From Bemisia tabaci (taxonomy: Eukaryota; Arthropoda; Insecta; Hemiptera; Aleyrodidae): a stretch of DNA of 64,000 nucleotides. Below, in pieces: positions 32,285 to 42,405 of this stretch. The stretch spans positions 53,294,157-53,358,156 of the forward strand of contig NC_092797.1 of NCBI RefSeq assembly GCF_918797505.1. The letters are read 5' to 3'. A program made the translations under genes and the position numbers. Under the pieces are notes generated by a model. It searched no databases and was not told where the DNA came from. It worked only from the letters and a program-made list of their open reading frames with translations. The first letter of the stretch is position 1; each line of letters opens with the position of its first letter.

Positions 32285-32557
32285 CACAGTGGGTTGAGTC
32301 AATCAGGGAGGTCGGAATGAAATTTTTAACTAAATTGTAAATTTTTTACTAAAAATGCAAATTTTTTACTAAAAATGCAAATTTTTAAGTTTACTTTGTC
32401 AGATTTTAAATTTCAAGGGGTGTGGTGTTAGAAGAAAATTTCACGAGGAAACCAACGGGGCCACTTTTAGAACCTCAAAATTTTGTATAAACGGAGTTAC
32501 AAGCGTTTAAAGTTTCCAAATTTTATCCGACTTCTCCTATCGACTCGATCCACTGTG
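32285..32557 (+). mobile_element. M9 MITE with internal expansion
   Basis: CACAGTGGGTTGAGTCAATC to TCGACTCGATCCACTGTG. It is about 40 bp longer than other copies because AATTTTTTACTAAAAATGCA is repeated at 32338-32390. Confidence 0.9.
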
Positions 32558-32619
32558 CGGCGCTTCAGTTTTGGCACAACTCGAGGCCTCGATTATCCGT
32601 CACATTGCATTGTTGCCAA

Positions 32620-33000
32620 AGTGTGCGGTCAAGTCACCCCCTCCCTCCCCTCCCGTTAAGAGTTCAGAAAAGGGCTTCACTTTTACGAGTTTTCCGCCAC
32701 GATATGGCGATATAGGCGTGGATTGGCTCGTGAGTGTGGGCGGCGAAAGGGTAATACACCGCACACACACTCACAGAAACGCACACGTTTCCCGAAAAAA
32801 TGCGCGGATAAAGGGGGAGGGGGAGGGGGAGGGCGCGGGGAAGAATAGACTGCTCAACTCGATGCCATCAGGGCCGGAGTCCCGCGCTCCATCACTCATC
32901 CGCGTTGTCAAGTCTTGCTCGGCCTTTGTTGCCCGCCGCTGGAGAAAAACCGCCCATGCGCCCCAGGCGTGCCCTATCAAGTCGAGCGGTTTTGTGAGAT
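32620..33000. other. GC-rich stretch
   Basis: Includes a GGGGGAGGGGGAGGG tract at about 32812-32830 and ACACACACTCACAG. A 143-codon frame across it lacks any motif. Confidence 0.4.
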
Positions 33001-33390
33001 GAGACCCCCTTCGACGTTGATGTCTCGCGGGGAGTAAATTTCAGGGCGGGAAGTTGATGTTACAGCACTCGTCGGTATGTGGTACTACATCTCCGCCTTT
33101 GTGGAGAGAGTACGGACACCTGGCCTCGTCGAGTTTCTGTATCATCTAATATGGTGGTGGGTTCGGATCGAAGAGGGTTATTTTTATATTTCGATGGTTA
33201 ACGTAAGCTGCTTGGGTTGCCGATTTTCCCATTTGAAACGATGTCTTCGTTCTATATCGACGGGCTGATTATTGAAGCTTAGAGGCGAAACGATTGAAAA
33301 AGGAGACGAAGGTAAAACGGAGCATGTTTTGGTTGAAACGAGCGGTTTATATAGAATAAGTGGTATTCATTGACTAAATTTCAGTGCGGT
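33001..33390. other. No feature recognised
   Basis: Near 33210, GATTTTCCCATTTGAAACGATG resembles 7350-7375, but no element boundaries emerge. Confidence 0.3.
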
Positions 33391-33650
33391 GATGATTGAA
33401 ATTGACAGACGATGTGATGGACAAAGAAGAAGGTGAGAAAATAGAGTAATTTTATTGGTGGAATCAGGTGGTTGCGATGGATAAAGGAGGGTGAGTAAGA
33501 GATTAACTGACGGTGACTCACCAGAGACCCATTGTTAGTCCATCATTTTTCCCCTTAATCTATATTAAACCATCTGTTTGAACCAGGGAGAACGCAACAT
33601 TTTACTCTTGTCTCCTTTGTCTATAGCTTTGTCTATCAATTTCAATAATA
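33391..33650. mobile_element. M10 MITE
   Basis: GATGATTGAAATTGACAGAC at the left and GTCTATCAATTTCAATAATA at the right. Inner arms GGACAAAGAAGAAGG / TTGTCTCCTTTGTC and a TCACCAGAGACCCATTGTTA centre. Confidence 0.88.
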
Positions 33651-33674
33651 GGCCGGCATGGTCTCTCGTAGGTT

Positions 33675-33812
33675 GAAGTTCGTTGGTCTATTACTCACCT
33701 CTTTTGTACATGGCAACCACTTGCTCCTAACAAGAAGATAACTCTATCTCTCCCAGGTTTCCTTGTCAATCGATTTGTCTATCGCTATGTCTATCAATTT
33801 CAATAATCACCA
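33675..33812 (-). mobile_element. M10 MITE, half copy
   Basis: Reverse complement of the left half of 39272-39530: GTTGGTCTATTACTCACCTC, TTTTGTACATGGCAACC, CCTTGTCAATCGATTTG, TCTATCAATTTCAATAATC. Confidence 0.8.
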
Positions 33813-34030
33813 GTCTGAACCAGTTAAAAACAATCAAATGCTGACCATGGGAAAACCCTACATGGTTTCCTTTGGACGGCAAACTAGCAACTAGAATACA
33901 ATAGCTACATCGCAAGCATAAAGCACGTTAATCCGACGCGCTAAAAACGCCTTCAAATAGAGCTGATACTGCGGCATACACCGAGTTCGAATAGTTGTAT
34001 CTCACGCATTGACCGATGCGACACAACGCT
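33813..34030 (-). repeat. Box-bearing repeat, reverse of 6490-6737
   Basis: CCAGTTAAAAACAATCAAAT, CCCTACATGGTTTCCTTTG, CAAACTAGCAACTAG and the box 33953-34012 (GCCTTCAAATAGAGC ... CGAATAGTTGTATCTC). Together with the M10 half it forms the same composite as at 6490-6815. Confidence 0.85.
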
Positions 34031-34701
34031 CTGCTAAGCAGCTTCTTGCCTCAGGGAGGCCCGAAAAGGCTTATTATAAGATAAAGGGAGCTTTAAGGAT
34101 TTTTTTTATTTATTGTTTCTTTTCTTGTCCCTGTAGAATTTCATTGTGACCCAGGAAAAAAAATCCTAACGGAAAATTTAAGTATCGTCATGCTTGAGCC
34201 AAACACTTTTATGTGTGTTGATATGAGCTGCATGGACCAGTGAAGATTTTTAAAACTTGTCAACACTGTCTTTCTCCATGTTAAAATGTGTGTAAAACGA
34301 TCGATTCTTGGTGAGGCAGCTTGCCTCTTTGAAAATCGATCTATTTAATGGATTTAAATGCAGGGAAAACAGTGTTGCCAGCTTACAAAATCGCCCCAAG
34401 CACAAACCACGGATTGTGGTGGAAACGACACGCAATGGGATTCGCGGCTGCAGAAAGAGGAATATATTCGAGCGCCATCTTGGTTTCATGACGATGCAAG
34501 TTTCCCTAAATAAAGAGTTAATATAAGCAACGATGAATTCATTTTCCATCATTGATACCGATTAAAGAAACTCCGAAAAATTCCTGTGAACCAAGTGCAT
34601 TCTATACGGTTTCAAAAATTCACGAATTGAAAATTACTGAACAAGAAGGATGGAAACCTAATTCATTAACTGAGACGAAAATCAACTTAATGGGTTTTCT
34701 T
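34031..34701. other. Mostly unrecognised
   Basis: 34150-34213 has a fragment like the right arm of 4825-5038. 34290-34390 (AAACGATCGATTCTTGG, GATTTAAATGCAGGGAAAAC, AGTGTTGCCAGC) resembles the degraded segment at 52900-53005. No gene. Confidence 0.4.
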
Positions 34702-35299
34702 AGGCCTTGTCTCCACGGGGCCGTTTCACGAAATTTGTCCCAGGGAAAAATCCCACTTACGAAGTTGGGAAAAATATTGAGTCAATCAATATTTTTCCCA
34801 GTACCAAGTATGGACCTTTTACCTTTAGGACCCACTGAGAGAAGAAGAAGAAGTGTAAATGAATTGTGCGATATTTTGTTCATTACTCCATTGTTCATGT
34901 TTGTTTAGTTAAAATAATGTGTCTAACAGTGCCGTGGCGTGAATTGCGATATATCGATTGTTATGCCATTTAAACCCATGGAAAAGGATCGATAAACAGG
35001 GTGTTCGCAGCGAACACCTTCATAATCGATTATTTACCATAGGTTCAAATGGCAAATCAATCGATATATCGCAAAGCACGCCACGCCACTGGTGTCTAAT
35101 TGTCAAATGAGTGCAATTATTATTTTAATCCTGGTTAAATACTCGACATTAACTAAGTTATCTTCCCGCGCAAACTAGTCGCAGAACCGTATAAGCCTTG
35201 TCCCGTGGAGACGGTAATTGGGAAAAATCCCAGAAGTTTCATTCCTGCGGTTCGAACTTGGGAAAAATCCCATGAAAACGTCCCGTGGAGACAAGGCCT
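34702..35299 (+). mobile_element. M11 MITE interrupted by M6
   Basis: AGGCCTTGTCTCCACGGGG at the left, CCCGTGGAGACAAGGCCT at the right. Inner GGGAAAAATCCCA motifs and AATATTGAGTCAATCAATAT. An M6 (34927-35091) splits it. The uninterrupted relative is 38590-39028 (reverse). Confidence 0.88.
34927..35091 (+). mobile_element. M6 hAT-type MITE nested in M11, exact TSD
   Basis: CAGTGCCGTGGCGTGAATTG to GCAAAGCACGCCACGCCACTG (last base trimmed here: ends CCACTGG boundary). The best-preserved copy, flanked by GTGTCTAA at 34919-34926 and 35092-35099. The M11 copy at 38590 carries the same site once (TTAGACAC, 38798-38805) without an insert, which confirms the boundaries. Confidence 0.96.
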
Positions 35300-35445
35300 T
35301 ACGAAAAAACTGCAAACAGAGCTACGAATCGACTTTTTTTTCCAACGAGTGGGTCTCTGTTTCAAAACACTATTCAATTTTAACCGCGCCTAGCTGTCCA
35401 ATCACAGGTGGCTGTCTTGGAATAAAAAATAATTATACTTACTCT

Positions 35446-35463
35446 ACCCCCCCCCCCCCCCGA
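35446..35463 (+). repeat. Poly-C tract
   Basis: Uninterrupted run of about 16 C. Confidence 0.9.
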
Positions 35464-35518
35464 CCCCACCTCGGGTGCGCCGTTCTTTTCGTCGTGGGAC
35501 CCCTCCGAGTGGAAGCCG

Positions 35519-35748
35519 CACAGTAGATCGAGTCAGTGGGAGAGGTCGGACATGAAATTCTTGACTAGAACTGCAAATTTTGATGTTTATTCTGTCACAT
35601 TAAAATTTTGAGGGGTGGTTCTAGAAGGAAATTTCACGAGGAAACCAATGGAGCCAACTTTAAAACCTCAAATATGTATGAACGGAGTTATAACCTTTTA
35701 AAGTTTCCGAATTTTGTCCGACCTCTCCCATTGACTCGATCCACTGTG
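35519..35748 (+). mobile_element. M9 MITE
   Basis: CACAGTAGATCGAGTCAGTG, GGAGAGGTCGGAC; right end TCCGACCTCTCCCATTGACT, CGATCCACTGTG. This copy lacks the longer shared flank of the other two. Confidence 0.92.
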
Positions 35749-36653
35749 AGTCGGTGATTAATTGAAGCGATAACTCAGAAGGTATTAAAGACTTACATTG
35801 ATTAATTTTAATTAGGACGGGACAAAAAGCAATCAAAAGAAAGAGGAGGTACTTTCCATCGAAGTCCAAAGTCCATTACCTTTTTTCCCCCCGTTCTTTT
35901 CCAATTTGATTTTTTCGCCTTTGTCTAAACCTGGAAAGTCGTTTCAAGTCATTTTATTAATCAGAGACTTTACTCGAACTTCACTACAGGTTATCTTTCC
36001 CGATTCAACGCTGCGAAGTATTCAAAACCAGTTTAGAATCACGGCACCGAAAGTTGCCGCGCTCTCGATCGAATCCAAGCGTCTCGGATCTAACCGCAAA
36101 AATCATTATTGCCGTTTATTGCACGGTCGTGGATTTGTTTCTTATTCGACAAGCGGTAGAAGTTGTAAAAATCGACGCACACCTCGGCAACACTGATGTA
36201 CGAGAGAAGTGTAATCCTGCAAGTTTCGAATTGAAATGCGAAAGTTCTCTTTGAAACCGGCTGAACAACAGGTTCTAAGAAATGGATGTTATCAGAATTG
36301 TTAGGATGAAAAATTCGAAACTGCAATAAAATTATAAAATGGCTGAGTTTCCACATTCAATTGGATCGGAAATACAGCGTCGGTTCGTTTTAATAACATA
36401 GCATGCGTCTTTCCAATAATAAGGCATGTTCGCTTGCAGACGGGATGTTTTTTTTTTTTCTTTCTTTCTTTCTTTTTTTCTTTTTTTCAATTTTATTCAG
36501 GATTTTTGGGATGCTGGCTTTCGATTCGAGTACATTATTGGTTTTTGTCGAGTCGGCGGACTCTTTGAATGTGCGGATGCGGAAACCGTTACGATCGAAT
36601 TACTTAGACCTTCTCGATAGGGTGGTTTTTCAGCTCTTTTCAGCAGTGGCCGG
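35749..36653. other. No gene recognised; C/T tract inside
   Basis: 36449-36490 is a T/TTTC-rich tract. A 96-codon frame at 35906-36196 has no motif. No repeat partner noticed. Confidence 0.4.
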
Positions 36654-36775
36654 GCGAGCTTTGCGAGATATCGATTCATCTGTCCAATAATCCTATGAAA
36701 CCGAATCGATAAATGGAGTGTTCGCAACGAGCACCTTAATGTTCGATTTTTTATCACAACTTCAAATGTAAAAGT
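36654..36775 (+). mobile_element. M6 hAT-type MITE, right end lost
   Basis: CAGTGGCCGGGCGAGCTTTG, CGAATCGATAAATGGAGTG, AGCACCTTAATGTTCGATT. It ends where M13 begins, so no right TSD. Confidence 0.75.
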
Positions 36776-36786
36776 TCGCTAGAAAT

Positions 36787-37217
36787 ACGATGGTGCCACT
36801 GGTTTTCTCTGAAAACAACTACCAAGCTCAAAAAAAGCTCCCAAGTTGAGGCCAAAATGGAGGGGATATCCTACGCTATCCTGAGAGTCCACCTCTACAT
36901 CAAGACAAACTCTCCATGCAAAAGATAGGGAGCAAATACATTAGCAGGGTTGCCGTGTTTTCAATTTTGGAGTCTCCAATTAAAGTGGCAGTCCTGTCGA
37001 TGTATTTGCTCCCTATCTTCGCATGGAGAGTTTGTCTTGATGTGGAGGTGGACTCTCAGGACAGCGTGGGATATCCCCTCCATTTTGGTCTTATCTTGAG
37101 AGCTTTTTTTGAGCTTGGGAGTTGATTTCAGAGAAAACCAGTGGCACCATCGTGTTTCTCGCGAACTTTTACATAAGAATCGATGGTCAAATCGCAAATC
37201 CCTCACACATGCAACAT
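36787..37217 (+). mobile_element. M13 palindromic element, full arms
   Basis: ACGATGGTGCCACTGGTTTT at the left and its complement at 37138-37153. Inner arms GTCCACCTCTACATCAAG, ACAAACTCTCCATGC, GATAGGGAGCAAATACATT. A 64-bp unpaired tail ends CATGCAACATCTCCATT as at 7792. The core between the arms resembles GGGTTGCCGTG / GGCAGTCC. Confidence 0.9.
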
Positions 37218-37239
37218 CTCCATTATCTGACATTTTTGA

Positions 37240-37335
37240 AAAATAATATTCAGTTTTCCCAATAATTTCGGTTTTTATCGGAGGAAACTCGGCAACGTCA
37301 GAAGGCTCATACGGCGTTGTTCCTTAGCACGGCAG
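37240..37335. mobile_element. M2 MITE, right end only
   Basis: TCGGTTTTTATCGGAGG, AACTCGGCAACGTCAG, AAGGCTCATACGGCG, TTCCTTAGCACGGCAG. The left part is absent next to M13. Confidence 0.8.
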
Positions 37336-37369
37336 AGCACAGGTTCTTATGAGCAATGTCTCTGTCTAG

Positions 37370-37860
37370 ATGCACTACGCTGCACACGACAGAGCTTTCC
37401 TCCTCGGTGCGCGTCGCGTCGCGTCGTTGCAGCTCGGGCACCGCGCGGCGGACGGGCAAGTAACACTAATGCGTCTTCGGGCTGAATGATCGGCGTCAGT
37501 CGGATGCAATGGCCCAGAATCCATTCATCACCCGATCCCAGGCGGGGCCGCAGCGTCCAACGCCCCGACCCGCCCGACGCCGCCGAGATTCGGCCGCCCC
37601 CCCCCCCTTCGCCCCCGCGCCGTAATTTATGGTCCACCCCCTCCCCCCGCCCCCAACCGCCATGAATGGAGCCGCGCAAAAATTAACCCGGACCCAGATT
37701 CGTCGCGTCGTTAAAAATCGTTTTGATTTCCACCCCCTCCCGTTCGCTACCCCCTCTCTCCCCGACTGGAACCGTTTCCACAGCACGAGTCCGGTTTGCT
37801 TAATGCGACGCGCTTTGCGCTCGGGAAAAAAGCTCCGGCAAATGGACCGTGCACTATTGT
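37370..37860. other. GC-rich island
   Basis: CpG-rich (CGCGTCGCGTCGCGTCG near 37410) with C-runs at 37598-37608. It might be a CpG island. Frames on both strands are low-complexity. Confidence 0.45.
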
Positions 37861-38589
37861 AATGGGGGTAGTGGCGAGGAATTTCTGTAGTACCAGTATA
37901 TAGATTACCTATATACGGGAGAGTGTTGCTGTGTTGAGTGGCCGCTCTCTGATTGGTTCATTAGTCTTAGGCTTCCCGTGAGGATGTTGTGGCTAGAGCT
38001 TCCTATGTAGGGAAGTGAGGGGCATGGACAGGTCGAACACTTTTGAGGTTAGGTGCATGGAAGCTCTCTAGACCCAAAAGGGGTGGGCAATCTATGAATT
38101 TCAAATTATCCCACTGTGATTTATTAATCACAATTGTTGGGATCTGTCGTTGGCTTAACGCACGTATTTGACTTGGTTTTTGCATTAATTTACTAATTTT
38201 TCCGGAAGAAAAGGCAAAGGAAAAAAAAAAAAAAAAAAAAAAAAAATGCCTTACTTATGAAATTTTCTTGTCTATTTTCGTTGTTGATATAAAAGTCCTA
38301 AAGATTGGACAGGAGACATTTTTTCGTTTTACAAAAGGTTTACCTACACTTTTGGGCCCTAAGAGGCTACATATTTCGCGTTTGCTCCATACTCTACCAT
38401 ACATAGGTACTCTAGAGTTGTGGCCCCAGCGTGTATAAATTGAATCGGTTTTCTATTTAGACAACGCGTTATTCCAAATACTCAGATAAAGAAGGGGTGC
38501 CACTAACATATTCACCGAGTGAAATTTAGAATGAATTTCACTTCGGAGCCACCTGAGAATCCTGAGTGAAATTAATCAAACCCTCATAT
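37861..38589. other. No gene recognised; poly-A inside
   Basis: 38219-38246 is an A-run of about 27, not associated with a recognisable retroposed sequence. Confidence 0.45.
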
Positions 38590-39028
38590 GGCCTGTGTCC
38601 CTCCCGCGGGACGTTTTCACTGGGATGGGATTCCAAGTTCGAATCGCAGGACATGAAACATTCTGGGATTTTTTCCCAGCTACACGTCTCCACGGGACGG
38701 GGCTCATTACAGTCCTGCGACTGGTTTGCGGGGAAGATAAATTAGTTAAAGTCGGTATTTAACCGGGATTAAATAATAATTGCACTCAATTGAAAAATTA
38801 GACACATTATTTTAACTGAAAAAACATGAACAATGTAGTAATGAATAAAATATCGCACAATTCGTTTTCACTTCTTCTTCTTCTCATCAGTGGGTCCTAG
38901 GGGTACAAGTACCATACTTGGTCCTGGGAAAAATATTGATTAACTCAATATTTCTATTCCTCCCAACTTCGTAAGTGGGATTTTTTCCTGGGACACATCT
39001 CGTGAATTGGCTCGTGGAGACAAGGCCG
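38590..39028 (-). mobile_element. M11 MITE, uninterrupted
   Basis: Reverse of 34702-35299: GGCCTGTGTCCCTCCCGCGG ... GGCTCGTGGAGACAAGGCC, with AACTCAATATTTCTATTCC and TTCCTGGGACACATC. TTAGACAC occurs once at 38798-38805, the unoccupied form of the M6 target in the other copy. Confidence 0.85.
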
Positions 39029-39271
39029 AATATAAACGTATAAGAGTAACGTGTGAGGTGGTTGGACCGTGAGGCGGTCAGGAGGCGTACCCCCTTGGTA
39101 AGGAGAGAAATTGACTCCGTACGGTGACCTAGGCGCCGCAAAAATATTTCAGATAGAATCACAGACACGGTATCTCATCGGCAAATTATCGAGACTTTAA
39201 AAATCATTCAAAATTCCTACCCCTTGGACGGCTGGGGTCCCCGGTCCCCCTCATACACACACCTGCGGGCT

Positions 39272-39530
39272 GATTATTGAAGTTGATGGACAAAGATTTA
39301 GCCAAGGAAGAATAAGGGAAAATGGAGCGATTCCATTGGTGGTAGCGGTTGGTTGCAATGGACAAAAGAGGTAAGTAATAGACTAACTAACGGCAACCGA
39401 CATGAGAACTTACGATTAGTCCATCATTTTCCCCCTTGATCCATAAAAACCACCCGTTTCAACCAATAAGATCACTCCATCCTCCCTAAGTCTTCTTTGT
39501 CTATCGCTTTGTCCACCAATTTCAATAATC
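39272..39530. mobile_element. M10 MITE
   Basis: GATTATTGAAGTTGATGGAC at the left and GTCCACCAATTTCAATAATC at the right. Inner CCATTGGTGGTAGCGGTTGG and AACCACCCGTTTCAACC pair. Confidence 0.9.
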
Positions 39531-39860
39531 AACCTTTGTGAATGAGGGTCTCTCTTCCCGAAGACAGCGGACTTAATACCCGTGTCTGCCAAATCTTAAT
39601 TGCTCGCATTACTTATTTGAGTCTCTACAACTTTGGGGTAATCAATGTTAGAAAGTGTTTTCGTTCGTTTAATGCGGCTGAAAAGATTGAGGAAATAAAC
39701 TTTCAGTATTTCTCTGGAGGTAGAAGACGAGGATAAAGAGATTCTTTTCCAAGTGCGTGTTCCAACTATGAATTCGCGGGAAAGAAGAAACCAATTATCT
39801 TCCGATACCGCGGGATTATCGGATGCACTATCACGAACTCATACCTGGAAGCCAGGATAA
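39531..39860. other. No feature recognised
   Basis: No repeat or coding evidence. Confidence 0.35.
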
Positions 39861-40111
39861 TTGGACGGAGTTAAACAGAAAGGAACCAAGCCACATCGGG
39901 ATCGAACCGAGAAAAAGAGGTTTAAAGTTTGGCTCCTGCATAAGACTCAATGTAAAAGATAAACTTCAAGTTCAATTTCTGCAAAATTTGCTCCAACAAA
40001 AACTTTCAATTTTTGGAGACAGATAGTAGAGCAGTGGTTGAGTTCAAAACCACTCATAACTCGATTTTTTCCAAAATGTGGGTTGGTTCCTTTCTGCTTA
40101 ACTCAGTCCAA
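39861..40111. mobile_element. M12-related MITE
   Basis: Termini TTGGACGGAGTTAAACAGAA / TTCTGCTTAACTCAGTCCAA, then AGGAACCAAGCCACAT / ATGTGGGTTGGTTCCT. The interior differs from M12 apart from CAATTTCTGCAAAATTTG. Confidence 0.75.
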
Positions 40112-40411
40112 TTGACGATTTATAAAAATATCTCCTTGAGTCTCGAGCAATACCAACTTGTGCGAATATAAACGATGATAAGCTGGTTTTTTGGATCATT
40201 ACGAAACTGCACTGCTCATGATTCTTAAAACAGAAATATTGAGACTACGAAATACGATCATGACGTGGGTCATTGTTTCAGCCATGCAGGCAAAAGGATA
40301 TGCGTCAATAGAACGCAAATGGCTTATTTCAGTTAAAATTCTTGGTTTTTTAGACCTTGAAAAAGCATAACTGCATTCCAAGCTTGCAAAATTGACTCAA
40401 ACGATTTCATT

Positions 40412-40857
40412 CACGGAAAAAACAAGACTAGTGTTAGGCACTACTGGCCGTTTAGTGGGGAGTAGTTGGGGGCTGGCGTCTAAGCGCTGTACAGCTCAAC
40501 ACCGGAAGGCAGTACAGGTGAGCACTGAACATGAGTAGTGCTAATCAGATGCCGCGAGACGTAGTTGCGCTTAACAGGTGTAAATTCACCCCAGAGACGT
40601 CGGAGTCTCCATAGCCTGGTGGTTACGCGCTGGTCTTCCACCGGCGCATCCCGAGTTCGATCCCAGGCGGAGGCGTTTCATATTTTACGCTCGCTCCAAA
40701 GTCACTTTAGGGCTTGACACTACTTCTTCCTTAGTGACCCAGCCTCGAGCTGTTTAGTGCCCAGCACTCCTCTGACTTGGTGGCTCCATTTGACCTAACC
40801 CTCGTTAGTGTCCAGCACTAACATGTAGGTCCCAACCCTAAGCTCGTTTTTTCCGTG
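40412..40857 (+). mobile_element. M15 MITE with tRNA-like core, TSD TT
   Basis: 446 bp. Termini CACGGAAAAAAC / GTTTTTTCCGTG. Sub-terminal GTGTTAGGCACTACTGG near the left and GTGTCCAGCACTAAC near the right. Flanked by TT (40410-40411, 40858-40859). Unoccupied copies of the target (GATTTCATTTTTTATAAG) are at 41840-41860, near 42250 and in the right arm. The segment 40605-40674 is tRNA-like. Confidence 0.95.
40605..40674 (+). other. tRNA-like segment inside M15
   Basis: 70 nt. The first seven bases GTCTCCA pair with the last seven CGGAGGC at 6 of 7 positions (one G-U). An A-box-like TAGCCTGGTGG, a 6-bp anticodon-like stem CGCTGG/CCGGCG with the 7-nt loop TCTTCCA, and a B-box-like AGTTCGATCCC follow at tRNA spacing. 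The T-stem pairs at only 3 of 5 positions and loop position 33 is C, so a functional tRNA is doubtful. It could work as an internal RNA polymerase III promoter. Confidence 0.7.
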
Positions 40858-41012
40858 TTTTTTATAAAAAAATCACTATGCAATTTGTGTCCAAAATTGT
40901 ACTGATTTCTGGATGTAGTCAAAATGAAAACTAGAGAAAACCTCATAGAGAACCATATATTAGTTTTCTACTAAACCCACAAGATGCCCGATTCGGCCGA
41001 GTCTCACGGGTA

Positions 41013-41458
41013 CACGGAAAAAACTAGACTAGTGTTGAGCACTACTGGCCGTTTAGTGGGGAGTAGTTGAGGGCTGGCGTCTAAGCGCTGTACAGCTCAA
41101 CACCGGAAGGCAGTACAGGTGAGCACTGAACATGAGTAGTGCTAATCAGATGCCGCGAGACGTAGTTGCGCTTAACAGGTGTAAATTCACCCCAGAGACG
41201 TCGGAGTCACGATAGCCTGGTGGTAACGCGCTGGTCTTCCACCGGCGCAACCCGAGTTCGATCCCAGGCGGAGGCGTTTCATATTTTACGCTCGCTTCAA
41301 AGTCACTTTAGGGCTTGACACTACTTCTTCCTTAGTGACCCAGCCTCGAGCTGTTTAGTGCCCAGCACTACTCTGACTTGCTGGCTCCATTTGACCTAAC
41401 CCTCGTTAGTGCCCAGCACTAACATGTAGGTCCCAACCCTAAGCTCGTTTTTTCCGTG
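41013..41458 (+). mobile_element. M15 MITE, second copy, TSD TA
   Basis: Also 446 bp and almost identical to the first copy. Flanked by TA (41011-41012, 41459-41460). The unoccupied target CACGGGTAGCATAC is present at about 41998-42010, about 42402-42412 and, reversed, 43556-43567. Confidence 0.95.
41206..41275 (+). other. tRNA-like segment, second copy
   Basis: Same A-box, anticodon-like hairpin and B-box as 40605-40674. Here the 5' strand reads GTCACGA, so the acceptor-like helix has lost two pairs. The promoter boxes are conserved while the acceptor is not. Confidence 0.65.
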
Positions 41459-41459
41459 T

Positions 41460-41697
41460 AGCATACAGCTGAGCATTGAGAGTTCACACCTTGCGCCATC
41501 GCGCCTTCAATTTTGAAGACGCAACACGGACATCCATCAAGCACGAATAGTTGTATCTCTGCGCCGTCATCGACGCGCGTGTGTTAATGACGGCGCAAAG
41601 ATACAACTATTCGTACTTGATGGATGTCCGTGTTGTGTCTGCAAAATTGAAGGCGCGATGACGTGAACCGCAAACTCTCAATGCTCAGCTGTATGCT
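41460..41697. repeat. 238-bp palindrome carrying two inverted boxes
   Basis: AGCATACAGCTGAGCATTGA ... TCAATGCTCAGCTGTATGCT. Both arms contain the box (GCGCCTTCAATTTTG, CAACACGGACATCCATCAAG, CGAATAGTTGTATCTCTGCG). Same structure at 42406-42643 and 43326-43563. Confidence 0.92.
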
Positions 41698-42001
41698 GAT
41701 CGGGCATCTTGGGGTTAGGTAGAAAACTAATACATGGTTCTAAATGAAGAACGCAAAGGGCTTGTTTCAGTTAAAATTCTTAGTTTTTTAGACCTTGAAA
41801 AAGCATAACTCCATTCCAAGCTTGCAAAATTGACTCAAACGATTTCATTTTTTATAAGAAAATCACTATGCAATTTGTGTCCAAAATTGTACTGATTTCT
41901 GGATGTAGTCAAAATGAAAACCAGAGAAAAGTTCATTTAGAACCATGTATTAGTTTTCTCCTAAACCCCCAAGATGCCCGATTCGGCCGAGTCTCACGGG
42001 T

Positions 42002-42101
42002 AGCATACAGCTGAGCATTGAGAGTTCACACCTTGGGCAATCGCGCAAAATTGAAGGCGCGATGACGTGAACCACAAACTCTCAACGCTCAGCTGTATGC
42101 T
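42002..42101. repeat. Palindrome unit with central deletion
   Basis: 100-bp version of the 238-bp palindrome. The outer arms remain, but the box-bearing centre between TTGGGCAATCGCGC and AAAATTGAAGGCGC is lost. The mirror copy 42929-43028 has the same deletion, so the deletion preceded the large inverted duplication. Confidence 0.9.
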
Positions 42102-42405
42102 GATCGGGCATCTTGCGGTTACGTAGAAAACTAATACATGGTTCTAAATGAAGAAAGCAAAGGGCTTATTTCAGTTCAAATTCTTAGTTTTTCAGACCTT
42201 GAAAAAGCATAACTCCATTCCAAGGTTGCAAAATTGACTCAAACGATTTCATTTTTTATAAGAAAATCACTATGGGATTATTGTATAAAATTGTACTGAT
42301 TTTTGGATGCAGTCGAAATGAAAACTAGAGAAAAGCTCATATAGAACCATGTATTAGTTTTCTACTAAACCCACAAGATGCCCGATTCGGCCGAGTCTCA
42401 CGGGT

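Noticed and set aside
40605..40674. Functional tRNA gene
   Set aside because: T-stem pairing is poor, position 33 is not T, the second copy loses acceptor pairs, and both copies sit inside a transposon.
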